Source of the DNA: Accumulibacter sp.
GTDB taxonomy: Bacteria > Pseudomonadota > Gammaproteobacteria > Burkholderiales > Rhodocyclaceae
DNA length: 64,000 bases
Assembly: GCF_036625195.1 (NCBI RefSeq)
Contig: NZ_JAZKUG010000001.1
Span: 124,001-188,000 of the forward strand
Direction of reading: 5' to 3'
The translations under genes and the position numbers were made by a program. This document shows, piece by piece, positions 44,955 through 53,336 of the stretch; position 1 is the first letter of the stretch, and every line of letters starts with the position of its first letter. The notes under the pieces are model-generated. The model searched no databases, was not told the DNA's origin, and worked only from the letters and a program-made list of their open reading frames with translations.

Positions 44955-45698
44955 ATGCCTGCTACCAACGCACTCGACCAACACGTCAGGGCCTACCAAG
45001 GCGACAACATCTACGACTTCGACAACGAGATCCTGCTCAAGTGGTACCCGACGCGCGTTCTGAAGTTCTCCGAGAACGCCGCGTCGCTGCTCGAACTCGG
45101 TCTGGGCCACGGCATCGCCGCCCGCGTCTTCGGCAAGCACTTCGGCCGGCACGTGATCGTCGATGCGTCGCCGGCGGTAATCGCCAACTTCAATCAGAAA
45201 TATTCGGACTCCGACGCCGAGATCGTCGAGTCGTACTTCGAGACCTTTGAGAGCAAAGAGCGCTTCGACATCATCGTCTTCGGGTTCGTGCTCGAACACG
45301 TCGACGATCCCGTGCAGGTACTCGAGCACTTCGGGCAATTCCTCAACCCGCGCGGACGCATGTTCGTCACCGTGCCCAACGCCGAGGTGCTGAACCGCCG
45401 CCTGGGGCACCTCGCCGGGATGCTGTCGGACATGCAGGAACTCTCACACCATGACCGGTTGCTCGGCCACAAGCGCTACTACACGGTGCAGACGCTGCGC
45501 CGCGACATCGAACGTGCCGGCTACGAGATCAAGCGACTCGAGGGCCTCTACCTGAAGCCCCTGTCCACGCGGCAGATGCTAATGCACGACTTCGACGACC
45601 GGGTCATCGAGGCGTTCTGCACGGTCGGCATCGACTACCCGGAACTTTCGTGCGGTCTGCTTGCTGAGTTGGCGCTTCGCCCCTCTTCTGCGGCATGA
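44955..45698 (+). CDS. SAM-dependent methyltransferase (class I)
   Basis: The 247-residue methyltransferase has motif I SLLELGLGHGIAARVFGKHF and motif II/III regions HVIVDASPAVIANF and FDIIVFGFVLEHVDDPVQVL, followed by NPRGRMFVTVPNAEVLNRRL. The ATG at 44955 is used; a TTG three bases upstream is also possible. The substrate is unknown; the neighbours suggest a sugar or glycan. It overlaps the next gene by ATGA. Confidence 0.88.
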   Translation: MPATNALDQHVRAYQGDNIYDFDNEILLKWYPTRVLKFSENAASLLELGLGHGIAARVFGKHFGRHVIVDASPAVIANFNQKYSDSDAEIVESYFETFESKERFDIIVFGFVLEHVDDPVQVLEHFGQFLNPRGRMFVTVPNAEVLNRRLGHLAGMLSDMQELSHHDRLLGHKRYYTVQTLRRDIERAGYEIKRLEGLYLKPLSTRQMLMHDFDDRVIEAFCTVGIDYPELSCGLLAELALRPSSAA

Positions 45699-46981
45699 CC
45701 AAGCACCGGATCATGGTCTTCCCCGCAGGCTCCGAGATCGGGCTGGAGATCTACCATTCGCTGAAGTATAGCCATCACGTTGAATTGTTCGGAGCCTCGG
45801 GCAAGAACGACCATGCGTCCTTCCTGTACGAGGCAGATCGTTACATCGAGGATCCCCTTCTGTACGTCGATCGACCGGATTTCGTCGAGCGACTGAACGG
45901 CTACCTGTGTGCGCACGCGATCGAGTTCATCTATCCCACGCACGACACGATCTGCAGCTTCCTGGCAGCGCAGCAAGCTCGCCTGACAGCCCGGGTGGTC
46001 ACCTCCAGCGCGAAGACGAATCGAATCGCCCGTCACAAGTCGCTGACCTACGAAGCGCTCAAGGGCTTCGACTTCTGCCCGCGGCTGTTCGGTCGTTCGG
46101 ATCCGTCGCTGCAGTTCCCGCGGTTCCTGAAACCGGACGACGGGCAAGGCGGTAAGCGAGCATACCGCGCGGACACGCCGGACGAACTTGCATTCCTGCT
46201 GTCCAGGCATCCCGACCTGCTCGTGATGGAATACCTGCCGGGTGACGAGCTCAGCGTGGACTGTTTCTCCGACTACTGCGGCCAGTTGCTCTTCATCGGG
46301 CCGCGCACGCGCGAGCGTGTGCAGATGGGCATATCCTTCCGTTCCACCGCCGTGCCCTTGAGCGACGAGGTTCGGCGCATTGCTCAGGTCATCCACGACA
46401 GCTTCCAACTGGACGGCGCGTGGTTTTTTCAGGTCAAGCAAGATGCGCAAGGCCGCTTCAAGCTGCTGGAGTTCGCGCCGCGCCAGTCCAGCACCATGGG
46501 GCTTTATCGGCACGCTGGCGTCAACTTCGCGCTGCTGAGCCTGTTCAATGCGCTGCGCATCCCGGTCACGATACGGCGCAATGACTACGCGCTGCAGCTC
46601 GACCGCTGCCTGCACAACCGTTTTCGCAGCGATCTTGTCTATCGCAGGGTCTACATCGACTTCGACGAGACGATCGTTGATGGTGAGCGAGTGCACGGGA
46701 GGGTCATGGACTACCTTTATCAGTGCAGGAACAACGGCATCGAGATCGTCCTGCTGACCAAGCACCGGCAAGACCTGGGCGAGACGCTGCGCCGGTGCGC
46801 CATCGCAGAGTCGCTGTTTCACCGGACCGTGCAACTCGCCAACGACGAGGACAAGTCCGACCACATCGACCCGCGCGATGCGATCTTCATCGACAATTAC
46901 TGGCGCGACCGTCGCGCCGTCAGCGCGAAACTGGGTATCCCGGTCTTTGATGTCGACGCGATCGAGTGTCTGATGCGCTGA
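45695..46981 (+). CDS. ATP-grasp ligase fused to HAD-like domain
   Basis: This is a 428-residue protein. The N-terminal preATP-grasp Rossmann part (MTKHRIMVFPAGSEIGLEIY, FIYPTHDTICSFLAAQQARL) is followed by an ATP-grasp domain (RFLKPDDGQGGKRAYRADTP, VMEYLPGDELSVDCFSDYCG, LLEFAPRQSSTMGLYRHAG). From about residue 318 is a HAD-phosphatase-like domain: VYIDFDETIVDGERVHG (DxDxT-like motif I), IEIVLLTKH (motif II) and DAIFIDNYWRDR (motif IV-like). It overlaps the methyltransferase gene by 4 bases. It probably ligates an amino or carboxylate group onto a glycan precursor, with the HAD domain dephosphorylating it or a related substrate; this is inferred from domains only. Confidence 0.82.
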   Translation: MTKHRIMVFPAGSEIGLEIYHSLKYSHHVELFGASGKNDHASFLYEADRYIEDPLLYVDRPDFVERLNGYLCAHAIEFIYPTHDTICSFLAAQQARLTARVVTSSAKTNRIARHKSLTYEALKGFDFCPRLFGRSDPSLQFPRFLKPDDGQGGKRAYRADTPDELAFLLSRHPDLLVMEYLPGDELSVDCFSDYCGQLLFIGPRTRERVQMGISFRSTAVPLSDEVRRIAQVIHDSFQLDGAWFFQVKQDAQGRFKLLEFAPRQSSTMGLYRHAGVNFALLSLFNALRIPVTIRRNDYALQLDRCLHNRFRSDLVYRRVYIDFDETIVDGERVHGRVMDYLYQCRNNGIEIVLLTKHRQDLGETLRRCAIAESLFHRTVQLANDEDKSDHIDPRDAIFIDNYWRDRRAVSAKLGIPVFDVDAIECLMR

Positions 46982-47003
46982 TACACAGCCCTCGTACTCC
47001 ACC

Positions 47004-47981
47004 ATGTTCATCTGGCAAAAGCTTGGCAAGCTGTTCGACCCGCGCGACCTCAACGGCGAATCGTGGATGCACGAATTCGCGCAGTCGCCATCGACGATCG
47101 TCCTGGACGATCGCGTGCGCGTCTACTTCTGTTCGCGCCCAAAGCCGGACCGGCAAGGCCTCTATGTCAGCTACATCGCCTACCTGGACCTGGATCGTAA
47201 TGATCCGACGCGTGTCCTTAGGGTCTGCGACGCGCCGCTCCTGCCACTGGGCAAACTTGGCACCTTCGACGAGTTCGGCACCAACCCGGTCTCGGCCATC
47301 AGGATTGGGGACGAAGTACGGATCTACTATGCGGGTTGGACACGCTGCGAGTCGGTGCCCATCAACGGCGCCATCGGCGTGGCCGTGAGTCAAGACGGCG
47401 GCGAGACCTTCAAGCGGATCGGACCCGGCCCGGTTATCCCGTACAGTCCAGAGGAGCCGTTCATGATGGGCAGCCCGCGAATCCGCAAGTTCGGCGATCG
47501 ATGGATCCTCTTCTATGTCAGTGGGAAGCAGTGGATTCGGCACGAGCGCGGACGGCCCGAGCCAGTCTACAAGATCAGGATGGCAACTTCCGTCGACGGC
47601 ATTCACTGGATGAAGCACGGCACTGACTTGATCGCCGACCGTGTGGGTGACGACGAATGTCAGGCCTGCGCCGACGTCACGTTCCGCGACGGCCTGTACC
47701 ACATGTTCTTCTCGTATCGCCACAGCCACGGGTACAAGTGCTCCGCTGGAGGCTACCGTATCGGCTACGCTCGATCAACAGACATGCGTCACTGGTCCCG
47801 ACATGACGAACTGGCGGGGATGACCACATCCGCGACTGGCTGGGACTCGCAGATGGTCAGCTATGCGCACCTCTTCGGCTTGAATGAGCAGTGCTACATG
47901 CTCTACCAAGGCAACGGGATGGGACGCGAGGGGATCGGGCTGGCGAGATTGATGTCGCCGTTGGACTGGGGTCGGCCGTGA
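47004..47981 (+). CDS. Five-bladed beta-propeller glycosidase-like protein, copy 1
   Basis: The 325-residue protein is related to GH32/GH43/GH130-type five-bladed propellers. It shows repeated blades of the pattern IRIGDEVRIYYAGW, IGVAVSQDGGETFKRIGPG, DRWILFYVSGKQWIR, MATSVDGIHWMKHG, DGLYHMFFSYRHSHGY and IGYARSTDMRHWSRHD. No signal peptide is present, so it is cytoplasmic. A catalytic residue set cannot be assigned by eye. It is immediately followed, with a 1-base overlap, by a paralogue of about the same length. The two probably process or transfer a sugar in the surface-glycan pathway. Confidence 0.8.
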   Translation: MFIWQKLGKLFDPRDLNGESWMHEFAQSPSTIVLDDRVRVYFCSRPKPDRQGLYVSYIAYLDLDRNDPTRVLRVCDAPLLPLGKLGTFDEFGTNPVSAIRIGDEVRIYYAGWTRCESVPINGAIGVAVSQDGGETFKRIGPGPVIPYSPEEPFMMGSPRIRKFGDRWILFYVSGKQWIRHERGRPEPVYKIRMATSVDGIHWMKHGTDLIADRVGDDECQACADVTFRDGLYHMFFSYRHSHGYKCSAGGYRIGYARSTDMRHWSRHDELAGMTTSATGWDSQMVSYAHLFGLNEQCYMLYQGNGMGREGIGLARLMSPLDWGRP

Positions 47982-48934
47982 TGTGGGTCAAACGCGGGCT
48001 CATCTTCCAGCCGTCGAAGTACCGCTTGCCCTTCGAAAACGTGGGCTTTGCGCAGTCTCCTCAGGCGCTGGTTCTGCACGACCGCATCCGCGTCTACTTT
48101 TCGACACGGGAGCGCGACGCCAGCGGCAAGTTCCTGAGCCACGTCGCGTTCGTCGATTTCGACCGCCGTCTCGAGCAACTTCTAGGGGTGTCGACAAGTC
48201 CAGTCATACCTCTGGGCGGCCTCGGTTGCTTCGATGAGCACGGTATTTTTCCCTTCCATGTCTTCGACGACGGCAACCGCATTCTCGCGTACACGACCGG
48301 GTGGAACCGCAAGGTCTCAGTCTCGGCCGATGCGGCGATCGGCCTCGCAATCAGTGCCGATGACGGCGTCACGTTTCAACGGCATGGCACCGGACCGATT
48401 CTTGCGGCCACACTCCACGAGCCGTTCTTGGTCGGAGATGCCTTCGTTACGAAACACGAATTCACCTACCACATGTGGTACATTTTCGGCCTGCGTTGGA
48501 TACGCGAAGACGCATCCGCGCCCCCTGACCGGGTGTACAAGATTGCGCACGCGGTCTCGCAAGACGGCATCACTTGGCACCGGAATTCACGGCAGGTCGT
48601 GCCCGATCGCCTGAACGCTGACGAGTGCCAGGCGCTGCCGACGGTAATCAGCATTGACGGCACGTATCACATGTACTTCTGCTATCGCGAAGCGCATGGC
48701 TTCCGCAATCACACTTCCGCCACCTACCGTATCGGATACGCCTGGTCGACGGATTTGATCCACTGGCAGCGCGACGACACTCGGGCGGGAATCGATTTGT
48801 CGGCCGGCAATTGCTGGGACTCACAGATGCAGTGCTACCCACACGTATTTGCCTGCGACGGTCGCGTCCATCTGCTGTACAACGGCAACGAGTTCGGTCG
48901 CCATGGCTTCGGCCACGCGACACTCGAGCACTGA
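47981..48934 (+). CDS. Five-bladed beta-propeller glycosidase-like protein, copy 2
   Basis: The 317-residue paralogue of the previous gene has the same blade series: VLHDRIRVYFSTRERDASGK, IPLGGLGCFDEHGIFPFHVF, IGLAISADDGVTFQRHGTGP, YHMWYIFGLRWIRED, DGTYHMYFCYREAHGFRNHT and YRIGYAWSTDLIHWQRDDTR, with SAGNCWDSQMQCYPHVF near the end as in copy 1 (SATGWDSQMVSYAHLF). The ATG at 47981 overlaps the stop of copy 1 by one base, so the pair is translationally coupled and arose by tandem duplication followed by strong divergence. The upstream frame is open but belongs to copy 1. Confidence 0.8.
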   Translation: MWVKRGLIFQPSKYRLPFENVGFAQSPQALVLHDRIRVYFSTRERDASGKFLSHVAFVDFDRRLEQLLGVSTSPVIPLGGLGCFDEHGIFPFHVFDDGNRILAYTTGWNRKVSVSADAAIGLAISADDGVTFQRHGTGPILAATLHEPFLVGDAFVTKHEFTYHMWYIFGLRWIREDASAPPDRVYKIAHAVSQDGITWHRNSRQVVPDRLNADECQALPTVISIDGTYHMYFCYREAHGFRNHTSATYRIGYAWSTDLIHWQRDDTRAGIDLSAGNCWDSQMQCYPHVFACDGRVHLLYNGNEFGRHGFGHATLEH

Positions 48935-48978
48935 GGCTCATGCCCCGTTCCTCAACCATCCGCCGAACCGCACCCGCC

Positions 48979-49737
48979 ATGTCGCAACGAGACTACAACC
49001 GCGAAATCGACGACACCAGTAACGAGGCCCACGAGAAGTACGCCTACAGCTTTGACTTCGACGTCCTGCACCCCTACATGCTCAAGTCGTTCGCGGTCTT
49101 CACGCGTCCGGGCAGCGTGCTGGAACTCGGGAGCCACAAGGGCAACTTCACGCGGCGCCTGATGGCGCTCTTCAGGGACATCACCTGCGTTGAGGCGTCG
49201 GACCTCGCCATCACCGAAGCAAAGAATGCCTTGGGCCCAGGGCCCACCTACTTCAACGCGCTCTTCGAGTCGGTGCAGCTGCCTAGACGCTACGACAACA
49301 TCGTGATGACCCACGTACTGGAGCACCTCGACGACCCGGTCGGCGTCCTGCGCCGAGTCAACGACGAGTGGCTCGAGGACGGCGGCCGCTTCTTCCTGGC
49401 CTGCCCCAACGCGAATGCCGCCTCCCGACAGATCGCGGTGAAGATGGGCGTGATCAGCCACAACGCAGCGGTCACGCCAGCCGAAGCCCAGCATGGCCAC
49501 CGCCGCACCTACTCGCTTGACACGCTGGAGCGCGACGTGATCTCGGCTGGCATGACAGTCGTTCATCGTTCAGGCATCTTCTTCAAGGCACTCGCGAACT
49601 TCCAGTGGGACCGCCTGCTGCAGACCGACATCATTTCGAAGGAATACCTCGAAGGCAGCTACCAGCTCGGCAAGCTGTATCCCGATCTGTGTTCGAGCAT
49701 CTTCCTGGTCTGCGAGCAAGGTGCGGCGCGCAGGTGA
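48979..49737 (+). CDS. SAM-dependent methyltransferase (class I)
   Basis: The 252-residue methyltransferase begins MSQRDYNREIDDTSNEAHEK. Motif I is VLELGSHKGNFTRRL; later motifs are ITCVEASDLAITEAKN and NIVMTHVLEHLDDPVGVLRR, then ACPNANAASRQIAVKMGVIS. The frame is open upstream, with an alternative ATG at 48940; the 48979 start matches the typical N-terminus. It resembles the methyltransferase three genes upstream in size and motif order but is not a close copy. It closes the glycan cluster. Confidence 0.87.
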   Translation: MSQRDYNREIDDTSNEAHEKYAYSFDFDVLHPYMLKSFAVFTRPGSVLELGSHKGNFTRRLMALFRDITCVEASDLAITEAKNALGPGPTYFNALFESVQLPRRYDNIVMTHVLEHLDDPVGVLRRVNDEWLEDGGRFFLACPNANAASRQIAVKMGVISHNAAVTPAEAQHGHRRTYSLDTLERDVISAGMTVVHRSGIFFKALANFQWDRLLQTDIISKEYLEGSYQLGKLYPDLCSSIFLVCEQGAARR

Positions 49738-49893
49738 CGCAACGACGCACGGTCCTTGCCAGCCTGGCGAGCGGGAGTTGTACAGCACATTCATGGGCAT
49801 CCTCCTGCTGCGATGGGCGCGCACTACTTGGGGCACACCAGGCGCGCCTGAGCCCGCCCGGCAGCGCTTTCTGCGTTAAACTGCCGCCTGCAG

Positions 49894-50715
49894 ATGACCC
49901 CAGGAATGGCAATGGAAGAAACGGATTCCCAGATACTGGCCGAGCAGCAACCGATTCACCTGGAGATCGAGCGGCCCGAGGACTACGCCCGCTTTCTCCT
50001 GCAATCGAAGGTTGAGATCGTCGCTGTCTTGCGCAGTCTGGTGCAGCGCCGGTCTCTGGTCAGCGCCTACTTTGACGAAGGCCGCTCATTCATCCTGACA
50101 TCGGTGCTGCAGGTGGATGCGGCAGCAGACCAGCTTCTCATCGACAGCGGCCGCGACGAAGCGATCAACCGCCAGGTGCTGCTCGCCGAGCGACTGTTTC
50201 TCGTCAGTACGCTGGACAAGGTGAAGATCCAGTTCAGTCTCGGGAGACTGTCGCAAACGCACAACGGCGGCCTGCCGGCGTTCGCCGCGGCGCTGCCCGA
50301 CCAGCTGCTGCGGCTGCAGCGGCGCGAGTACTTTCGCCTGACGACGCCGGTGACCAAGCCCGTACGCCTGGTCGCCACGCTCCGGCGTGCCGACGGGAGC
50401 GCCCTGCCGGTGGACACCTCGATCCTCGACATCAGTGGCGGTGGTGTCGGGCTGATGGCGACGCCCAGCCTCGCCACGCTGCTGCCACGTGGCCAGCGCC
50501 TCGACGACGGCAGGATCAGCCTGCCCGACGAAGGTCTGCTGAGCGCCAACCTGCTGGTCTGCAACAAGGGGGAGGAGGCCACTCGCGGCGGCGCGCGTTA
50601 CTTTCGCGTCGGCTGCGAGTTCATCGGCCTCGCCGGTGCGCGGATGAACATGCTGCAGCGCTACATCACGCGCATCGAGCGCGAACGCAAGGCGAGACTG
50701 AGCGGCATGGCCTGA
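49894..50715 (+). CDS. ycgR: YcgR-like flagellar brake protein (PilZN-PilZ)
   Basis: The 273-residue protein has an N-terminal YcgR domain (ERPEDYARFLLQSKVEIVAV, LRSLVQRRSLVSAYFDEGRS). A C-terminal PilZ domain follows, with the c-di-GMP motifs LQRREYFRL (RxxxR) and DISGGGVGL ([D/N]xSxxG). Binding of c-di-GMP lets YcgR act on the flagellar motor to slow swimming. The possible starts are ATG 49894, 49906 and 49912; AGGA at 49902-49905 favours 49912, and only the first six residues differ. It stands after the glycan cluster and before a decayed IS, in the same direction as the flagellar genes. Confidence 0.9.
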   Translation: MTPGMAMEETDSQILAEQQPIHLEIERPEDYARFLLQSKVEIVAVLRSLVQRRSLVSAYFDEGRSFILTSVLQVDAAADQLLIDSGRDEAINRQVLLAERLFLVSTLDKVKIQFSLGRLSQTHNGGLPAFAAALPDQLLRLQRREYFRLTTPVTKPVRLVATLRRADGSALPVDTSILDISGGGVGLMATPSLATLLPRGQRLDDGRISLPDEGLLSANLLVCNKGEEATRGGARYFRVGCEFIGLAGARMNMLQRYITRIERERKARLSGMA

Positions 50716-50773
50716 CGAAAAGGACGGCGCGCAGTGGCCGGTCCGCTCGCCCAGCCACTGCGCACTGTGCCGC

Positions 50774-51826
50774 TAGCAGCCTGTCGGACTTTGGGCTTGC
50801 TTCCGACCGGATATGCTAAGATCATGCCTGTTGAAGCAACCGAGGTCCGGCATGTCCCACTTCATCGTCACCGACCGTAAGACCGACTACCTGCTACCGC
50901 CGTCACTGGATGATTGGCTAAACCAGGATCATCTGGCGCGCTTTATTGTGGAGGTGGTCGACCAGCTGGACCTGTCGAAGCTGACGCGACAGTACGCTGG
51001 ACGTGGGTCAAAGGCGTACCATCCGGCGACCCTGCTGGCGATTCTGGTCTATGGCTACGCCACGGGTATTTTCTCCAGCCGCAGGCTGGAGCGGGCAACG
51101 TACGATTCGGTGGCCTTCCGCTACATTGCCGCCGGAAGCCATCCCGATCACGACAGCCTGGCGACGTTCCGCCGGCGTTTTCTGGACGAACTGAGCGAGC
51201 TGTTTCTGCAGGTGCTGGCGATGGCCAAGGAAATGAAATTGCTCAAGCTGGGTAACGTCTGTCTTGACGGTACCAAGATTGAGGCCAACGCATCAAGGCA
51301 CAGCGCGCTCTCCCACGGACACATCGAAAAGCTGGAAGCCCAGCTCAAGGCTGAGGTGCAGGAACTCTTCAGCTTGGCGGAGCAGGCGGATCAAGCCGAC
51401 GTTCCGGACGGCGTCAGCCTGCCCGAAGAAATCAAGCGCCGTGAAGATCGGCTGGCGGCGATGGCCGTGGCCAAGGCGAAGATTGCTGCCCGGGCCGAGG
51501 AGCGCTACCAGCGAGAGAAAGCCGAGTACGACGAGAAAATGGCCCGGCGCGCGGCCAAGGAAGAAGCGGCCGGCAAAAAGTTGGGCGGCAAGCCGCCGAA
51601 AGCCCCCGAGCCCGGCGCACGGGACAGTGACCAGATCAATCTGACCGACGAAGAATCCCGCATCATGCCGGTGGCCGGTGGCGGCTTCGAACAGGCGTAC
51701 AACGCCCAGGCCGGGGTTGATGCGGCGACGATGCTGGTGGTCGCGGTTGGCGTAGCGCAAGCCACCAATGACAAAGAGCAGGTCGAGCCGATGCTCGCGA
51801 CGCTCAAGGCACAGGCCGAGGTACTG
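50774..51826 (+). mobile_element. Truncated IS1182-family insertion sequence
   Basis: The left end is near 50774-50800 (AGCAGCCTGTCGGACTT, terminal-repeat-like) just ahead of the transposase start. The element stops abruptly at about 51826, where the sequence changes to the 3' end of frdD. The right inverted repeat and about one third of the transposase are missing, so the remnant is immobile on its own. No target duplication can be seen. Confidence 0.8.
50852..51826 (+). pseudogene. IS1182-family transposase, 3'-truncated
   Basis: About 325 codons of a transposase that is normally about 450-500 residues long remain. The N-terminus MSHFIVTDRKTDYLLPPSLD and the blocks HLARFIVEVVDQLDLSKLTR, GRGSKAYHPATLLAILVYGY, HPDHDSLATFRRRFLDELSE and LDGTKIEANASRHSALSHGH match IS1182 transposases; the first catalytic Asp is in LDGTKI. 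A charged coiled insert is near residues 165-265. After NDKEQVEPMLATLKAQAEVL the frame runs on as antisense of frdD, losing the later catalytic Asp and Glu. It is not functional. Confidence 0.88.
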
Positions 51827-52189
51827 GCCGATCGCCAGCAGCGCGTAGGCGGCGATCAGCGTGCCGAGCAGGGCGCTGCCGTAACACAGCAGCTTCGCGC
51901 CGGTGCCGGCGTGGATACCGATATCGTGCAGGCTGTGGAAGATGCGGTGCGCCGCATGCCACAGGAAGAGCGCGATGATCGCGAAGATGAAGCCCTTGCC
52001 GATGATGTTCTGGGCGAAGGCGAGCATCTTCGGATAGCTCATCGTGTCCGCCGGCAGCAGCAGGCCGAGCGGCAAAGCGAGGCCGGTGATGAAGACCAGC
52101 ATCGGCCCGAACAGCGCCGACAGCATGCCGCCGGCGCCGAACAGCGCCCAGAAGATCGGTGCGTTGGAGCGTTTCAACGGCGCTTTCAT
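51293..52189 (-). CDS. frdD: Fumarate reductase subunit D, with 3' end replaced by read-through into an IS remnant
   Basis: The first about 121 residues are a complete-looking FrdD membrane anchor: PLKRSNAPIFWALFGAGGML, LVFITGLALPLGLLLP, MSYPKMLAFAQNIIGKGFIF and HRIFHSLHDIGIHAGTGAKL, ending ALLAIG. E. coli FrdD is 119 residues long. Here the native stop is gone: at about 51826 the frame enters the antisense strand of the truncated IS transposase and continues for roughly 177 junk codons before a stop at 51293. With FrdC it anchors FrdAB and binds quinol. The start overlaps the frdC stop by ATGA. Whether the extended protein is stable is unknown. Confidence 0.85.
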   Translation of the reverse strand: MKAPLKRSNAPIFWALFGAGGMLSALFGPMLVFITGLALPLGLLLPADTMSYPKMLAFAQNIIGKGFIFAIIALFLWHAAHRIFHSLHDIGIHAGTGAKLLCYGSALLGTLIAAYALLAIGQYLGLCLERREHRLDLLFVIGGLRYANRDHQHRRRINPGLGVVRLFEAATGHRHDAGFFVGQIDLVTVPCAGLGGFRRLAAQLFAGRFFLGRAPGHFLVVLGFLSLVALLGPGSNLRLGHGHRRQPIFTALDFFGQADAVRNVGLIRLLRQAEEFLHLSLELGFQLFDVSVGERAVP

Positions 52190-52584
52190 CGTGCCATCCC
52201 CCATACCAGAGCGAGCAGACCGAGACAGGACGCAGCGGCAGCCGCGAGGCCGCCGGCAGTGATCACCCAGCCCGGCAGGCGCTCGCCGCCGACGACCACC
52301 GGCGGCATCGTGCGCGGCATGATCTTGAACCAGGTGTAGGTGTGGTAACTCAGCGCCGCCAGCGCCGCCACGTGAAAGGCGATGTACCAGGGGTTCTTCA
52401 GGGCAGCCAGCCAGGCATTCCAGGCGGCCTCGCCCTGCGACAGGCGATACAGCCCGGTGAGCAGGACGCCGGCGTAGGCGGCGACGAAGAGGGCGGTACC
52501 TTCGTGGATCATGTACTCGACAAAGAACGGGTTCTTGCGCCACCAGCCGTCCATCGAGCGCACATAGGGACGTCGCTTGTTCAC
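52186..52584 (-). CDS. frdC: Fumarate reductase subunit C
   Basis: The 132-residue membrane anchor begins VNKRRPYVRSMDGWWRKNPF, closely resembling the start of E. coli FrdC. It has three transmembrane helices (ALFVAAYAGVLLTGLYRL, IAFHVAALAALSYHTYTWF, GWVITAGGLAAAAASCLGLL). The start is a GTG at 52584, with an AAGGAGG ribosome site just ahead and a 4-base overlap with the frdB stop. With FrdD it forms the quinone-binding anchor of quinol:fumarate reductase. Confidence 0.93.
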   Translation of the reverse strand: MNKRRPYVRSMDGWWRKNPFFVEYMIHEGTALFVAAYAGVLLTGLYRLSQGEAAWNAWLAALKNPWYIAFHVAALAALSYHTYTWFKIMPRTMPPVVVGGERLPGWVITAGGLAAAAASCLGLLALVWGMAR

Positions 52585-53336
52585 TTGGCACCTCCTTTCG
52601 GAGCGAGGAAACGCAGGAAATAGTCGGCTGCGCTGTTGGTCTTGTTCTGGTTGACGGCGTTCGCCGGGTCCACGTGCTTCGGACAGACCTCCGAACAGTA
52701 GCCGACTGCCGTGCAGTTGAACACGCCTTCCTCGGAATTGATCAGTTCCATCCGCTCGGCCTTGCCGCCATCCCGCGAATCGACGTTGTAGCGGTGCAGC
52801 AGCGCCGTCGCCGCCGGTCCGATGAAGCTCGAATTGAGACCGAACTGCGGGCAGGCAGCGTAGCAGAGCAGACAATTGATGCACGAGCTGAACTGCTCAT
52901 AGGCATTGAGCTGCTCGGGCGTCTGCAGATACTCGCCCTGCGCCAGAGTGCGCTCCTCCTTCGGGATGATGTAGGGCTGGATGCTCTCGAGTTTCTCGAT
53001 GAAGCCTTCCATGTTGATCACCAGGTCGCGCTCGATCGGGAAGTGGGCCAGCGCTTCGACGCGCACGCGCGCCGGGTAGTAATCGCGCAGGAAGGTCTGG
53101 CACGACAGGCTCGGTATGCCGTTGATCATCATGCCGCAACTGCCGCAGATGGCCATCCGGCACGACCAGCGAAAGCTCAGGGAGCCGTCGAGGTAATCCT
53201 TGATGTACTGCACGCCCTGCAGGACCGACATGTCGTCGGTGAACGGCACCTCGAACACCTGCCGGTGCGGCTCCCTGTCCTTTTCCGGGTGGTAGCGAAG
53301 GACCTCGATTTCGATCGTCTTTTGCATCTCAGACAT
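52581..53336 (-). CDS. frdB: Fumarate reductase iron-sulfur subunit
   Basis: The 251-residue iron-sulfur protein relays electrons from the quinone site to FrdA. Cluster motifs: CRMAICGSCGMMINGIPSLS plus C for [2Fe-2S], CINCLLCYAACPQFG for one cubane-type cluster, and CSEVCPKHVDP for the remaining cluster ligands. The ATG at 53336 overlaps the frdA stop by 8 bases; an upstream frame extension is antisense noise. It resembles FrdB of the E. coli four-subunit type rather than succinate dehydrogenase SdhB. Confidence 0.95.
   Translation of the reverse strand: MSEMQKTIEIEVLRYHPEKDREPHRQVFEVPFTDDMSVLQGVQYIKDYLDGSLSFRWSCRMAICGSCGMMINGIPSLSCQTFLRDYYPARVRVEALAHFPIERDLVINMEGFIEKLESIQPYIIPKEERTLAQGEYLQTPEQLNAYEQFSSCINCLLCYAACPQFGLNSSFIGPAATALLHRYNVDSRDGGKAERMELINSEEGVFNCTAVGYCSEVCPKHVDPANAVNQNKTNSAADYFLRFLAPKGGAK

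Noticed and set aside
51827..52339. Tail of the transposase frame after 51826
   Set aside because: This part is the reverse strand of frdD and frdC, not transposase; the long ORF is a chimera.
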